A stretch of DNA of 64,000 nt from Epiperipatus broadwayi. Lineage: Eukaryota; Onychophora; Udeonychophora; Euonychophora; Peripatidae. Below the pieces are notes generated by a model. The model was not told where the DNA came from. It saw only the letters and a list, made by a program, of their open reading frames with translations, and searched no databases. Shown piece by piece: positions 32,210 through 43,602 of this stretch. The stretch spans positions 1,488,001-1,552,000 of the forward strand of contig JAQFVV010000037.1 in assembly GCA_028023455.1 (NCBI GenBank). The letters run 5' to 3'. How positions within the stretch are numbered: the first letter of the stretch is position 1; every line of letters starts with the position of its first letter. Position numbers and translations under genes: made by a program.

Positions 32210-32640
32210 TGTTAAACCACTAAACATCACATGATCACCATCTCTCATGCTAGCGCATAACTGTTATTAAACAAGCAAAACTCTCCATAGTGCCACCTGT
32301 GGCAACCAGAGTAATCAATGGATGCAAGAAGGCTTGTGCATAAAATCCCCATATAGTGCCTACTCATCCAATATCATCAGACTAGTTTCTGGCTTGTGGC
32401 CTTCGTCAGTGAAGAGGATTGCATTAGATCCTAAATCTAGGTGCAGTGCTCTCAGATCCAAGAATCCTCACTGACAAGGGCACAAGTAGTCTGTGGATAT
32501 TGGATGAGTAGGCACTAGATGGGGATTTCCATTGATTACTCTGGCTTGCACTGAGTGGTAATATTGTATAGAGCATTTTGCCTGTTTTAATAACAGTTAT
32601 AAGCAAGCATAAGAAATGGTGATCATGTGATGTTTATTGG
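32210..32640. mobile_element. Foldback family FB1, complete palindromic copy
   Basis: The copy is bounded by CACTAAACATCACATGATCA on the left and TGATCATGTGATGTTTATTG on the right. Between them the arms carry AACTGTTATTAAACAAGC, CAAAACTCTCCATAGTG and TCAATGGATGCAAGAAGG on the left and inverted counterparts on the right. The inner units (about 32340-32430 and 32430-32520) are also inverted copies. The left inner unit, read on the minus strand, keeps CTGACGA...GCCAGAAAC. The right one, on the plus strand, has CTGACAA and has lost the GAAAC block. The minus frame at 32424-32606 is spurious. Confidence 0.8.
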
Positions 32641-32644
32641 CTTA

Positions 32645-33240
32645 AAATCAGATAATTGTTAGTACTTTGATGGAAGAATCTAGTATTGGCTAAGTAAAGA
32701 AGTTGATCTCCTTGTTCCATTTATACTATTGTTTGATGTTAAAATAAATCATTTGTTGTTTGCATACTTCTATGTATGAATCTTCCATTAAGAATAAATT
32801 CGGTATGCAACATAAACATGTTTGAATACATTTTCACCAAAACAAAATTTATGTGTCCACATAGATAGATGTATTATAGAAATGAATTTATGATATGTGA
32901 ACATAGCAACATAATCTGGATTAAGTTTACTACTGATCTCATCATCAGCATTATTGTTGGAGATGTTGAAGATCCAAAGCAACTAATAATATTATTAAAT
33001 ATCATTCAACATAAAATTTGGGTATTTCACAATTTTATGATTGATAGTTAATTATACAATTAAATAATTTCTTTTGTCATGCACTTATTATCTGTAATCA
33101 AACCACCACTTATTGTCACAATATTCATATCTTAAACAAAATTGATAATAACGATCTTAAAAAAATAAAATTTATTTAAAACAACAAACTAGATTTTTAT
33201 TCATTATAAAAATATTCTCAGGACTTTTTTTATAATTATA
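32645..33240. other. AT-rich DNA, nothing recognised
   Basis: Two antisense chance frames of 60-64 codons overlap (32788-33051). No motif. Confidence 0.5.
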
Positions 33241-33299
33241 CGATGTGATACAATGGTCTATGGCTTCTCCTTTATTGAAATCAGGAATCTCTCAACCAC

Positions 33300-36200
33300 T
33301 ATGCCCAGAGAAACCTGTTAGGTATCTTCCTTTCCCTTTCCATTCCTCACTCTAGTTTTTTTCCATCTTCTTCTCTATCCTGCTCTATCCCATTTCCAAA
33401 CCATCATCTTTGTCCACTTTATGGTCTTTATACCCAGATCCACCTTATCTGTTTCCAAACCCAAAATAAAAACCAAGAACTCACTTTCTGTATACTCATT
33501 TTGTTTTTATTTATTCTCTCACAACACGATTATTTGTACCCTTTCTACTTGTATGTATTTACATTCAATTAGAAAATGCCTAATATTTTCTATGTCTTCC
33601 TAACATAACTTGCAGACTTAATCACCCACATTCTCCCATTTATGTGTATATTACCTATCCTGTTCAAGCTTTAAACACTAAACCACCTTCCCTACTATTA
33701 TCATAAATTAATCACACACAATATTCTATTTACTTCTATATACATTTAAACTTTTTTTTACTCTTCATACTAATTCACCATTTCCCCATCTCTCTATTTT
33801 TTATTAATACATCTATTCCTTTATCCCATTCTTTGCCACTATTAAACTCGAAAATCCTCCTAACATAATAAATCCCACCTTTTGTACAAGTATATTGACA
33901 TGAAGTCTTTATCCAAATCTTCTGCATACCATACTATCTTTCTCACCCACCTTGTTGCTTATCTTTTACTTATAACTTGATTAAATATTATTTTGGCTAT
34001 TTTCTTACTATCAATAAATTGCAATCTACCAAACATTTTCACTTTGCTTTTTGCATCTCTCATATCCCATTTTTCCTTGAATTGCTTCCTTTGCCATTTA
34101 TACATCTGCAACTATTGCATATCTTTCTACTTCTCTTTGCACTTTTTCCATATAATCTAACACTACTTCACTAACACATCATTATCATAAGTTAATCTTA
34201 CTACTGCCACCCCCATATAACTATTTCATACATCATAATTATTATATGAAAACCCTGCTAATTTCTTTATCAGTTCATTTCTTTGCTTCATTTATCAATT
34301 TTTTCTCCCATTCAACCAAGCAAGTTTTCTCATTACTTAAGACGATTTCCAAATAGTTATACCTATTCATCACATTTAACTTTATATCACCCATTAAAAA
34401 TTCTTTTTCTTTTTCCTCAGCATTTATCATCATTGCTTTTGCTTTTTTTTTTTTTCACTAAATTTAATCCCCATCCACTCTTCGCACACATCTTCAACGT
34501 AATTTCCATATCTTCTCTACTTTCTGTGTGCAAAAAGATATCATCAGCAAATAAAAAACCTGATAATGTATACACTCCTTTATCATCTATTAATGGTATC
34601 CCTACCCCTCTTCACAGTCTTTCTATTGTTCTCTCCATTTTTCTCAAATATAACAAAAACAAAATAGATTACATAAAGCATTCTTGCCTTAGTCTCATCT
34701 CATTTACAACTTTAACTGATTCTATATTTCCTACTTAATACATATAATAATTATTTTCATACAATCTCTTAATAAGATTCACTAAAGCTCCACTCATTCT
34801 CAAATTTTAAACTTACCCATAATTTATTTCTATTTGAACTCTATCATATGCCTTCTCTATATCTATAAAAATCATATAAAACTGTCTACTTGTATTCCTA
34901 CTCATATCTATAAGTTGCATGATTACAAATAAACTATCTTCTTTACTCCTATTCCTTCTTATATCTCTTTGCATTTCTCTCCTATATTACTTTTTTCCAT
35001 CCATTTTGCCACCCTTCCGGTCATCAAATAGGCAAAAACTTTATGTAACGCTGATATTAATGCTTTCAATTTATAATTATTTATCTTTCTATGGTCCTTA
35101 CTCTTTCCTTTAAATAATAGCCTTACTCTTGTATTATTCCAGCTATCTAGAAAGTCTTCTGTGCCTTTTATTAAAACTATTGTCTTCCCAAATTCACCAT
35201 ATTTGCTGCCCATCCATCTAAACCTCTTGCCTTTCCACTTTTTTCCCAATCTCATTCATTTTCTGTAAAATGAATATTTCCATTATTATCACTCTTGACT
35301 TCTCATCTAGCATCTTTTCTACATCCATTACATACTTATTTAAGATTGTCTCTAATTCTTCTCTAGAACTACATTCTTTTTCTTCATTATTTAGTAATAC
35401 TATTTCTCTCTTACCTACATTTGTTCTTTTAATATATTTTCAATTTTTTTTTATTTCCATCTCCTCCAACAATTTACTATTTAATTTCATTCTCTACATA
35501 TAATTATCTATTTTAGCCAACTTTTTTTAAAAATAGTTTTTCCATTTAATATTAATATCTTTTTCACTTTGTTTTTAATAACACATTTATGATCTCTGTA
35601 TGCCTTTTCCATATCTTTTACACACTTTTACTAGTTTTCACTTTTTTATTACTTTTAATCTTCTGAATAGTCTCACCTAAAACCTTATTTCTCACTTTTT
35701 CTATTTACCCAGTCCTTGTATTCATCCTCTACAAACTCTTCCATGAATTCTTCTACATTTACTTTATATTCTTCTTATTCTTATCATTCATTATCCAGCT
35801 ACATCTTTCACTATCCTTTCTACTTTTATTACTATTTTCCATCACCTTACTAATCATTTCTATTATATAAAAAAATTATGATCACTATTACATACTCTTT
35901 CTTCATTATCAAACAATTTAATTTTCCATACTTTATTCATTCTCTCTTTCTCTATTAATACATAATCTATTGTGTGAAATATATTATTTCTAGACCATGG
36001 GTACTGCCCCTCATAAATATTTGATGAAATTTCCAATGCTCAAATTCAAAAGCTGTTCATTCTTGTTATCAACACCATCAGTTTCTTCAATATGCCCATT
36101 CATATCCCCTATAATCATTACTTTCTTTCCCTTTTTTTTAAAAACTCTGTATATTTTTTTACTAGGCATTCATATATTCTACTGTTCCATTCCATTATAG

Positions 36201-36590
36201 TTTGACTATCTCCAGTGGCCATATATACTATGGCCATCATCCATTCTTGTCTTACTAACCTTATCTCAAAGCACAAAACTTTTTGACACTTTACAGTATT
36301 TAAATAATTTTTGATATAACTCCTATATCATTATCCCTTTGTCTTTTCTATTTATACCCTGCCATATCAAATCTTCTAGTGTAGATTCTTCTTCTCTTAG
36401 ATGTGTTTTCACTATTCCTAATACCTCAAGCCTTTCGTTTTTAACTGCTTTGTTTAATTTCAACTACTTTTCTAGTCTCCTATCACCTTGCATATTTAAA
36501 TATCCAATTTTAACAACTTCTTCTTTTCTTACTACCCTTTTATAAATTCTTTTAACTCTTCTCTATTACATTATCATTAGTTTTATAGAC
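33300..36590 (-). pseudogene. CR1-like LINE ORF2 (endonuclease and reverse transcriptase)
   Basis: On the minus strand, endonuclease motifs include MIIGDMNGHIEE (about 36120; GDFN-type metal site with M for F), the IDYVLIEKE block and SDHNFF (about 35880; the catalytic SDH). The RT part includes WNNTRVRLLFKGK and NYKLKALISALHKVFAYLMTGRVAKW (35255-34959 is still open). The YADD-region equivalent is FADDIFLHTE near 34530. After RT come a YNYMGVAVVRL-like piece and further pieces that match the 58.4-kb copy. The domain order is normal for a two-ORF LINE. Many indels. Confidence 0.7.
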
Positions 36591-36599
36591 TCATTCCTT

Positions 36600-37560
36600 C
36601 TCCACATCTACATTTATATCTGAATCAGCAATTTTTTGTTTACTTCTTACATCCTGTCCATTCTTACCCTTCTTTTTGATAATTCTGTAATTTAAAACCC
36701 TATCCCCATTTATAAGTTTCCTAAACGATAGTATTTTTCATAAATCAAATTCCTTAATGATTCACTTCCTTGTTTTACTCAGTGTAATCTATCTTTATTA
36801 TATAACTCCCTCTTACTAATAAAAAATCCCACATATCCACAAACATAACATTATTTCCCTCACATAATTTTTTCAATCTCTTATTTATAAATCATATCCT
36901 ATATAACATATACCTATTGTTGAATCTCAGTAGTAATTCAACTACTCTTCTTTTAATCTTATTCAAATCACTAATCAATTATTTGTATTCATCCATTACT
37001 CTCTCCAATGACTCTGACACATTATTTGTCCCTACCATAACATAAATATCTCTACTTCCATTTCTTTACTTTATCTGTAACATTCCTAATTCTAGTTCCA
37101 GGCCAACATACTCTTACATACCTATTTATATTTCCCCTTACAATTACATCTGCACATCCTCTAATTAATGAGTCACCTATCAAGACTGTCTCATAGGCCT
37201 TCCTTATCTATTTTTTCCTTATCATTTCTATATATAAATTTTTGATCTTCTCACATTTCATGTCTAACACCTTTAATTTTACTTCTACATCCTTTATCTC
37301 TTCCTCTATCTTACTTATTCTTTGCCTATCTTCATTGTACTACTTATTTTGTCATCCATATCTCATCACTCCACTAAATATATACTCCATTTTATCATCC
37401 TTATCCACATTCTCCTCCATTTTTCCTGACTTTTTCTTTAAATTATCTACACTTAGAAATCATTTTTTCTCTTCTTTTATCACATTTATTCATGATCTAC
37501 AAAACTATATACCTTTTATATCCTTCCTAGATTTATTTAAACATTTCAAATGGGAAAACT
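36600..37560 (-). pseudogene. CR1-like LINE ORF1 with SGNH/GDSL-esterase-like domain
   Basis: The minus-strand reading at about 37195-37080 gives ETVLIGDSLIRGCADVIV, then RYVRVCWPGTRIRNVTDKV, then at about 37043-36960 VGTNNVSESLERVMDEY. These fit SGNH hydrolase block I (GDSL, nucleophile Ser), a following strand, and block III (GxN). They lie in the order and spacing seen in ORF1 proteins of some CR1/L2-type LINEs. Upstream is a Lys/Glu-rich stretch, plausibly coiled coil. Further on VMFVDMWDFL is readable. The C-terminal catalytic Asp-His block is not clear. The frame is broken by stops, and no protein is expected. Confidence 0.65.
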
Positions 37561-37667
37561 TAACAGATACCATATACTCTACCAAAGCATGTCTAATTTC
37601 CTTCTGACTGTCATATATTCATTGTGTGATACAAATACAATTCATATTTCCTTATTTTTCAATTCCC

Positions 37668-38430
37668 CTAATGTGATGTGATTCACTGTGGCTTCTCCTT
37701 TCTCAGAGTTAGGAATCTCTCAGCCATTATGCCCAGAGAAATCTGTTAGCCACTTTATCTTCCCATTCACCATCCTAAGTTTTTGCCATATTTTTCTCTA
37801 TCCTGCTCCATCCCATTTCCACAACATGATCTTTATCAACTCTATGGCTTTTATATCTAAATCCCCATATCTTTTTTCAAACCCAGCATTAAAACCAAGA
37901 ACCCACTTTCTGTATAATCACTGTTTATACAATTTATCCAAACCACTTCAAACACTTTCTAGCAAAACTCTTTATTTGTACATATACATGCACTTACGTT
38001 TCGACTGACCTGCAGTCTTCTTCAGAGCCAGTTTTTTGCTAGAAAGTGTTTGAAGTGGTTTGGATAAATTGTATTTATAGGATATTATTACTTATATTTA
38101 TTTTCCCACAACTTCATTATTTGTACCCTTTCTGCTTGTAAGCATTTATATTCAGCTAGCAAATACCTAATATTTTCTATGTCTTCCTTACATGACTTGC
38201 AGAACAAATCATCCATATTTCTCCATTTATGTGTATATTCTCTTGTTGCTAATGATCCTGTTCAAACCTTAAATAGTAAATTACTTACCTTGCTATTATC
38301 ATAAATTTACTCACATCCAATATTCTGTTTACTTCTATATATATTTAAATTCTTTTTATCTCCATACTAGTTTTGTATCTCTCCAAGTCAATATTTTTTT
38401 ATTAATGCATTCTATAGCTTCTCCATCTAG
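37668..38430 (-). mobile_element. CR1-like LINE, 3' fragment, second minus-strand copy
   Basis: The 3' end, read on the minus strand, is CATAATGGCTGAGAGATTCC, AGAAAGGAGAAGCCACAGTG and then AATCACATCACATT, a tail better preserved than that of the 33.2-kb copy. Going upstream the copy is collinear with 33242-33830, but is split by the hairpin element at 37928-38073. It starts (5' truncated) near 38430. Its 3' end abuts the 5' end of the long copy, so the two lie head to tail. Confidence 0.8.
37928..38073. mobile_element. Hairpin element inserted in the LINE fragment
   Basis: Arms 37928-37968 and 38033-38073 are inverted copies (TACAATTTATCCAAACCACT with its complement, continuing to CTAGCAAAA). 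The loop of about 64 bases, read on the minus strand, carries CTGAAGA, an extra A, hairpin GACTG-CAGGT-CAGTC and GAAACG (38025-37998), then GTAAG and an AATAAAGA block. The same module occurs at 20219-20260 in an otherwise different hairpin. Collinearity of the LINE on both sides shows that this is an insertion. Confidence 0.8.
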
Positions 38431-38939
38431 TGGATATCATTCAAATTATAGAGCATTAAACATAATATATACACATAGAGATTAATAAATAAATACAATC
38501 TTATTATTATCTAATTTTTCTGTTACAAATTAAATTTACAAAAAATAATATTTTAATTACACTTTCAAAGTAAATATGATTTATAAACTGAAAGTAATAT
38601 AGAAATAAGATTGTATTAAACTTATAAATCTTTATAATAACATAGAATACTCATTTAGAGTTTAAATACAAAATTTTAAACTCTGTATGGGTATTATTTT
38701 ATATTAATATTTAGAATGGCAGAGTATGAAAACATTATTATTAATCTTTATGTATATATGTATTACTTTTAATATTTTAATGTATTTTAATTTGAATAAT
38801 ATTCACTGGATGAAGTAGCTATGGAATAGTTTGTCATGACGTTATAAAAAGACATCTTGATAAGATTCCTATAAGGGATGAAAACTTGATTTGATGCTTT
38901 ACATAAATTTTATTCATTTTTAAGTCATTCATTATTAGT
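38431..38939. other. AT-rich DNA, nothing recognised
   Basis: No supported feature. Confidence 0.5.
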
Positions 38940-38944
38940 TTTGT

Positions 38945-39025
38945 TTAAGATTTATATATATATACAAATCAATATATATATATATTGTATTTTGATATAT
39001 ATTGATTTGTATATTACATATATTG
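38945..39025. repeat. AT-rich palindrome
   Basis: TATACAAATCAATATATAT (about 38962) is mirrored by ATATATTGATTTGTATA (about 38996). It is a simple AT-rich palindrome next to the larger foldback at 39.05-39.3 kb. Confidence 0.5.
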
Positions 39026-39055
39026 TGAAACGAACACAGATATCAAACTTTATTT

Positions 39056-39310
39056 ATTAAATATATATAAATAAAATACATTAGAATAACTCTACAAAAT
39101 ATAAAAATGCCTATATAAAATTAAAAAATAATTTCTTTGCTATAGCCAGATTATGTCTTCTTCTGCCATCTTGAGTAGCAATACAATATTAATATTTAAA
39201 TCTACCCAAGATGGCAGAAGCTGTAAGCTGGCTATAACAAAGAAATTATTTTTAAATTTTATATAGACATTTTTAATTTTATAGAGTTTTTCTAATGTAT
39301 TTTGTTTATT
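39056..39310. repeat. Foldback element with about 115-bp arms
   Basis: The left arm (about 39056-39173) ends CTTCTGCCATCTTG. The right arm (39207-39310) begins CAAGATGGCAGAAG. The arms pair over most of their length, including AAATAATTTCTTTG with CAAAGAAATTATTT and AATACATTAGAATA with TCTAATGTATT, with scattered changes. The loop is about 33 bases. No coding capacity; probably a MITE-like element. Confidence 0.75.
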
Positions 39311-39985
39311 ATATTCTTGATATTATATATATATATTTTGTATCAGTACACATCACAGAGTATAGACGGCATGATGCAAAATCATTATCCTCTAAAAACA
39401 TTGAATAGTATTATCATTAACAAACACATCACTGTTTTACTGAAACTAGACAATGAGCAAAGAATTAGCATTGTAAGTAAGTAATAATAAATAATAAAAC
39501 ATGATAATCTTGTATTAGCAGCATTAATCACAAGAGGCAACAGTTGTCCCTTGCGACTGGACTTAAAAGTGGTACACAATAAAATCTTAAATTACTCATT
39601 ATCTAGACAATGCCAAACTTTGGGCATAATATAAAAGCAATCATCGATATTTAATTTCCTTGTATACTGTATACTTAAGTGCTAAAATGATTACAATCAC
39701 AAACATACACAATATCAATACTGGTCATCAATAAACTAATGAATATCCTAAAGCAAAATAAAATAACGTGTGGATTTTAATGGTGATCTTAATCTCTATA
39801 CCATCCAAATAACTCTATAGAGAACCATCTGGATGTTCATACATATCCACACACATATATGTGAAAAATATCATGTCCAAACTTGTTGTGAGATCATCAG
39901 GACTCTAGAGACTATGAACAAGATAAAATTAACTAGTCATATAATATATATTATCCTCTTCTGTTTTTTAATTAATTAATTTAAT
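39311..39985. other. AT-rich DNA, nothing recognised
   Basis: Overlapping chance frames (39302-39484 plus; 39385-39579 minus) carry no motif. Confidence 0.45.
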
Positions 39986-39989
39986 AAAT

Positions 39990-40098
39990 TCCCCAAAAAA
40001 AAACAAAAAAAAAAAAAAAAATTATTATCCCCCCTCCTTTTTTTTTTTTAAAAAAAAAACCCAAAAATTTAAAAAAAAAAAAAAAATTTTTAAACTAT
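39990..40098. repeat. Low-complexity homopolymer cluster
   Basis: Runs of A (up to about 16), T (about 11) and C (6) follow each other with almost no other sequence. It is either real low-complexity DNA or poorly resolved assembly sequence. Confidence 0.7.
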
Positions 40099-41290
40099 TA
40101 CAAAAATTATTCACTATTCTCAATGATTCAATTTTCCATAAAGTAACATTTATAAATATGTGTACACATTAACAATATCTTATATTATCATGGATTTTTT
40201 TTAGTCCTTCTTTTGTAGTTGTGTAATTGAATGTCTCTTTTTATAAATATTAAAGATAGAAATTTTGTCAACATCTTGGCTTTTGTTTTTTTTTCTTATA
40301 GCTTTAGCAACTACTAGTTTCATCAATGTAGCTTTTTTTCTTTGCCTTTTGTAATTATAGATTCATAGTTTAACAATTATTTTCATTTCAGGTTAAAACC
40401 ATAAGTTCATATTCATGATTTTAGTCAATACACAAGGATAATCGAACATTTTTCTAAGAAATATGTTCCTTCTCCTATATTCCTTTTACAACTTCATTAT
40501 TGCAAAAACTTTTTCATACCATTCTATATGACTATATATATATTTCCCCATCCCTTCTATGCATACATCATTTCTAGTATTATTACTTCATTTATGTAAC
40601 TTGGCTTTTTTTCATTTAAATTATTCTATGTTAAATCAAACCTATCTTTTCTTTACTATTCCTCTATTTCTCTTTTAGCTATTCTATCTTAACTTTTCTC
40701 AACCCAATTTACTGTCAAATCCTCTACTTATATTTATCCTATTTTTTGTCATCATTTAACTTTATTCCCATCTTTTATATGAAAGTATCCATTCGTCTAC
40801 TATTATTAATGCTTATTTTCTTATTGAATAACTATAAATTTTTTTTATCTAATATACTCCTTTTAATTTATCAATTGTTGATTTTTCAATTGTATCATTT
40901 CTTATTCTTTTAAGATAATCTCAATTTTATAACTATTATATTTATATCTGTTCTAGAATATGCATATCTGCTCTTAATGGTGTTTTAAAATTCATTTTAT
41001 CTCAAATCTTAAACTAAAATGAAATTAATTTTCATCATTTAGATGCCTAAATCATATTTGGTAAAAAAAAAAAAAAAATTTTTTTATCCAATTTCATATA
41101 ATCAAACAACTTTATTGTCTAATTACACAACTATTTTTATCATAATTTTCAATTCTCGCCCCCCCCCCCCATATATCTTAATATATGTTTCTATTTTATC
41201 ATCATTACAATAAATAAATATGTATATCAGAGTAATGACAAATGAATCAAATGTTGGAACATATTAGTAAAATAAATAATTAATGCAATT
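40099..41290. other. AT-rich, pyrimidine-biased DNA
   Basis: The plus strand is T/C-biased, like the antisense LINE regions, so an old minus-strand LINE is possible. I found no RT or endonuclease motif in it. A 10-base C run lies at about 41160-41170. Confidence 0.4.
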
Positions 41291-41314
41291 GTTCCAACAT
41301 CATCATTATCATTA

Positions 41315-42814
41315 TCAACCATTATCAATCCACTGCAGGATGAAGGTCTCTCCAAGTTTAATCCATCTTCTTCGATCTTTAGCTTCTCTTCTCCACATCA
41401 CCCCTGCACACTTTCTTATTTCATCCATCCATCTCACATGTGGTCTCTTTCTGGGTCTTTTACAATCTCTTGGAATCCAGTTTAAAATTTCAATTGTCCA
41501 TCTATTATCATCTCTTCTAGCAATATGTCCAGCCCAACTCCACTTCAATCTTTTAATTTTTTCAATGAGGTCAGTAACACCTGTTTGTTCTCTTACCCAT
41601 TCATTGCATTTTCGATCTCTTCTTGTTACTCCCAACATACATCTCTCCATACTTCTTTGAGTGGTCTGAAGTCTCTGTATTGCTCTTCTATTGAGTGTCC
41701 AAGTCTCAGATCCATAAGTAAGAACTGGTAAAACACATTTGTTAAAAACCTTCCTTTTCAAACACATAGGCATATTTCCTTTTAGTATCAAGTTATTTCT
41801 ACCAAAAGCACTCCAACCAAGTTTAATTCTATGATTAATTTCCTCCATTATGTTTCCATCTGTATTAATAATCTGACCAAGGTATTTGTAACTGTTAACT
41901 TCTTCTAATTCATCATAATCAATCTTTATTTTCATATTTTGAGCAAATCGATTAAACATTACTTTAGTCTTTTTAACATTTATCTTTAGTCCTACTTTCC
42001 TACTTTCATCTGATAACTCCTGCAACATTTCCTGCAGCTCTGAAGCATTATTTGCAAAAACAACTACATCATCTGCAAAATCTAAATGACTTAAATAATC
42101 TCCACTTACTTTCACTCCTTTAGTTTCCCATTTTAATCCACAAAATACTTCTTGCAGCACTGCTGTAAAAAGTTTTGGAGATATGGAGTCACCTTGTCTT
42201 ACACCTTTCTCAATGTTGACTTTCCCAGTATCATTATGTAATCTAATTGTTGCTGTTGCATTTTTATAAATATTCTTTAAAATATGGCAATATCCTGGAT
42301 CTATACCTTGATGATCCAATGCTTTAATCACTGAAGAAATGTTTATAGAATCAAATGCCTTTTCATAATCTACAAATCCAAAACATAATGACAACTCATA
42401 TTCATTTGTCTTTTCTATAACTTCTCTCAATACCTGAATATGATCTACTGTACTAAAACCACTTTTAAATCCAGCTTGTTCTCTTGGTTGGTGGAAATCC
42501 AATGTTCTCTGTAGACGAGTTGTAATTATCTTGGTAAAAATTTTATATAAAACTGATAAAAGGCTGATAGGTCTGTAATTTCTAATATCTTCTTTATCAC
42601 CTTTTTTAAATATTAATATTATTACTGCATTCTTCCAATCATCCGGTACATCTTTATCATTTAGACATTTAGTATATAACTTTGCTAAAAAAATTTCTGT
42701 TTCTTCACCTGCTTCTTTTAATATATCAATTATAATTCCATCATTACCTGGAGCCTTTCCTTTCTTCATACATTTAATTGCATTTCTCACTTCTTCATTT
42801 AAAATTCTGGGCAA
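41315..42814 (-). pseudogene. RTE reverse transcriptase and C-terminal domain
   Basis: An open frame of 499 codons, the longest in the window. RT blocks in order: [10 protein letters not shown] and NDWKNAVII-type block 0/1, [19 protein letters not shown] (block 2), [15 protein letters not shown] (catalytic Asp), [24 protein letters not shown] (catalytic FADD), KTKVM and YKYLGQIIN. The C-terminal part has [29 protein letters not shown] and [16 protein letters not shown], finishing [15 protein letters not shown], all typical of RTE/BovB-type proteins. Upstream, codons from WVEDF to LPRILNEEV are separated from the endonuclease frame by a TAG (at 42874-42872) and the duplication. The RT itself keeps its key residues, but the element as a whole is not intact. 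Confidence 0.88.
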
Positions 42815-42911
42815 TTTGGAAGATGTAATAGATATAGGAGGTACTTGTTCTTTATTACTATATAATTCTTGCTAAAAGTCTTCTACCCATTTCATGATGT
42901 CATCTCTATTT

Positions 42912-43547
42912 TTAGTAATAATTCCTCATGATGTCATCTCTCTTTTTAGTAATAATTCCATCTTTTTTTCTTACTGCAGATATAAATTTCCTACCAATAC
43001 CAAAATGTTGTTTTACATTCTTAAGACTTTTATTTTCTTCTATAGCTTTTCTTGCTAGTTCACAGTTATACTTTCTTATATCATTTTCAACTCTTTTCCG
43101 CATCATTTTACAAAATTCAAGATATTCAATTTTTTTTAATGCATCATTTTTGTATATCTTCATATTTCTTCTTTTCTTCATAAATTCTCTAGTCTCAGTA
43201 GAAATTTTATTGGTCAATTGCTGCTTTTTTCTACCAGCTATCTTTCTTGCAGTTTTTAAAAGTGTATCAGTTATTTTCATATTAATTTCATTCAAATCTG
43301 AATCATGTTCAAAATCTACTAATACTTGAAACCGATTTGTAAGTTCTAATTTAAATTCATTAGAATGTTTCTGAAGATTAGGAATATCAACTGTAAATAT
43401 TGTTTTCCTTAACAATTTTTCTCTTTCTAGTTTTACATTAACATGTATCTTGCATCTTAATAATCGATGATCACTTCCTGTATTAAATCTATTAAGAACA
43501 TTACAATCTTGAAATATGTATTTCCTGTTAGTCAAAATATAATCCAA
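42912..43547 (-). pseudogene. RTE endonuclease C-terminus and linker
   Basis: An open frame of 211 codons that continues the endonuclease after the frameshift. It starts MDYILTNRKYIFQDCNVL, then GSDHRLLRCKI, which contains the catalytic SDH triad His. A basic linker follows (KIAGRKKQQLTNKISTETREF, then MKKRRNMKIYK) and reaches KKRDDIMRNYY. There the 34-bp duplication (period 34, copies starting 42893 and 42927) adds one base in frame terms and shifts the reading frame before the RT domain. Confidence 0.85.
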
Positions 43548-43602
43548 TTCTGCTGTACCTTCATTTGGATGCTTCCATGTCCATTTTCTTTTAGCATTTT
43601 TC

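Larger units (their letters stand above)
33242..37660 (-). mobile_element. CR1-like LINE, nearly full-length, minus strand
   Basis: This is the longest copy of the family. Reading the minus strand from about 37660 it holds a 5' region, ORF1, ORF2 (endonuclease, linker, RT, C-terminal region) and a 3' end with GGCATAGTGGTTGAGAGATT, AAAGGAGAAGCCATAG and a worn TCACA-type tail near 33242. The plus strand is therefore very rich in C and T, and the many plus-strand frames here (for example 34283-34738, 37242-37607) are antisense artefacts. Each frame is short because of stops and indels, so the copy is dead. Clade assignment rests on the RT motifs, the esterase-like ORF1 and the microsatellite tail. 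Confidence 0.8.

Noticed and set aside
33421-38008. Many plus-strand frames rich in Phe, Ser, Leu and Ile, resembling membrane proteins
   Set aside because: They are antisense to a minus-strand CR1-like LINE; the hydrophobic look comes from reading A-rich coding sequence backwards.
42928-43329. Plus-strand 133-codon hydrophobic frame as a membrane protein
   Set aside because: Antisense shadow of the RTE endonuclease/linker frame.
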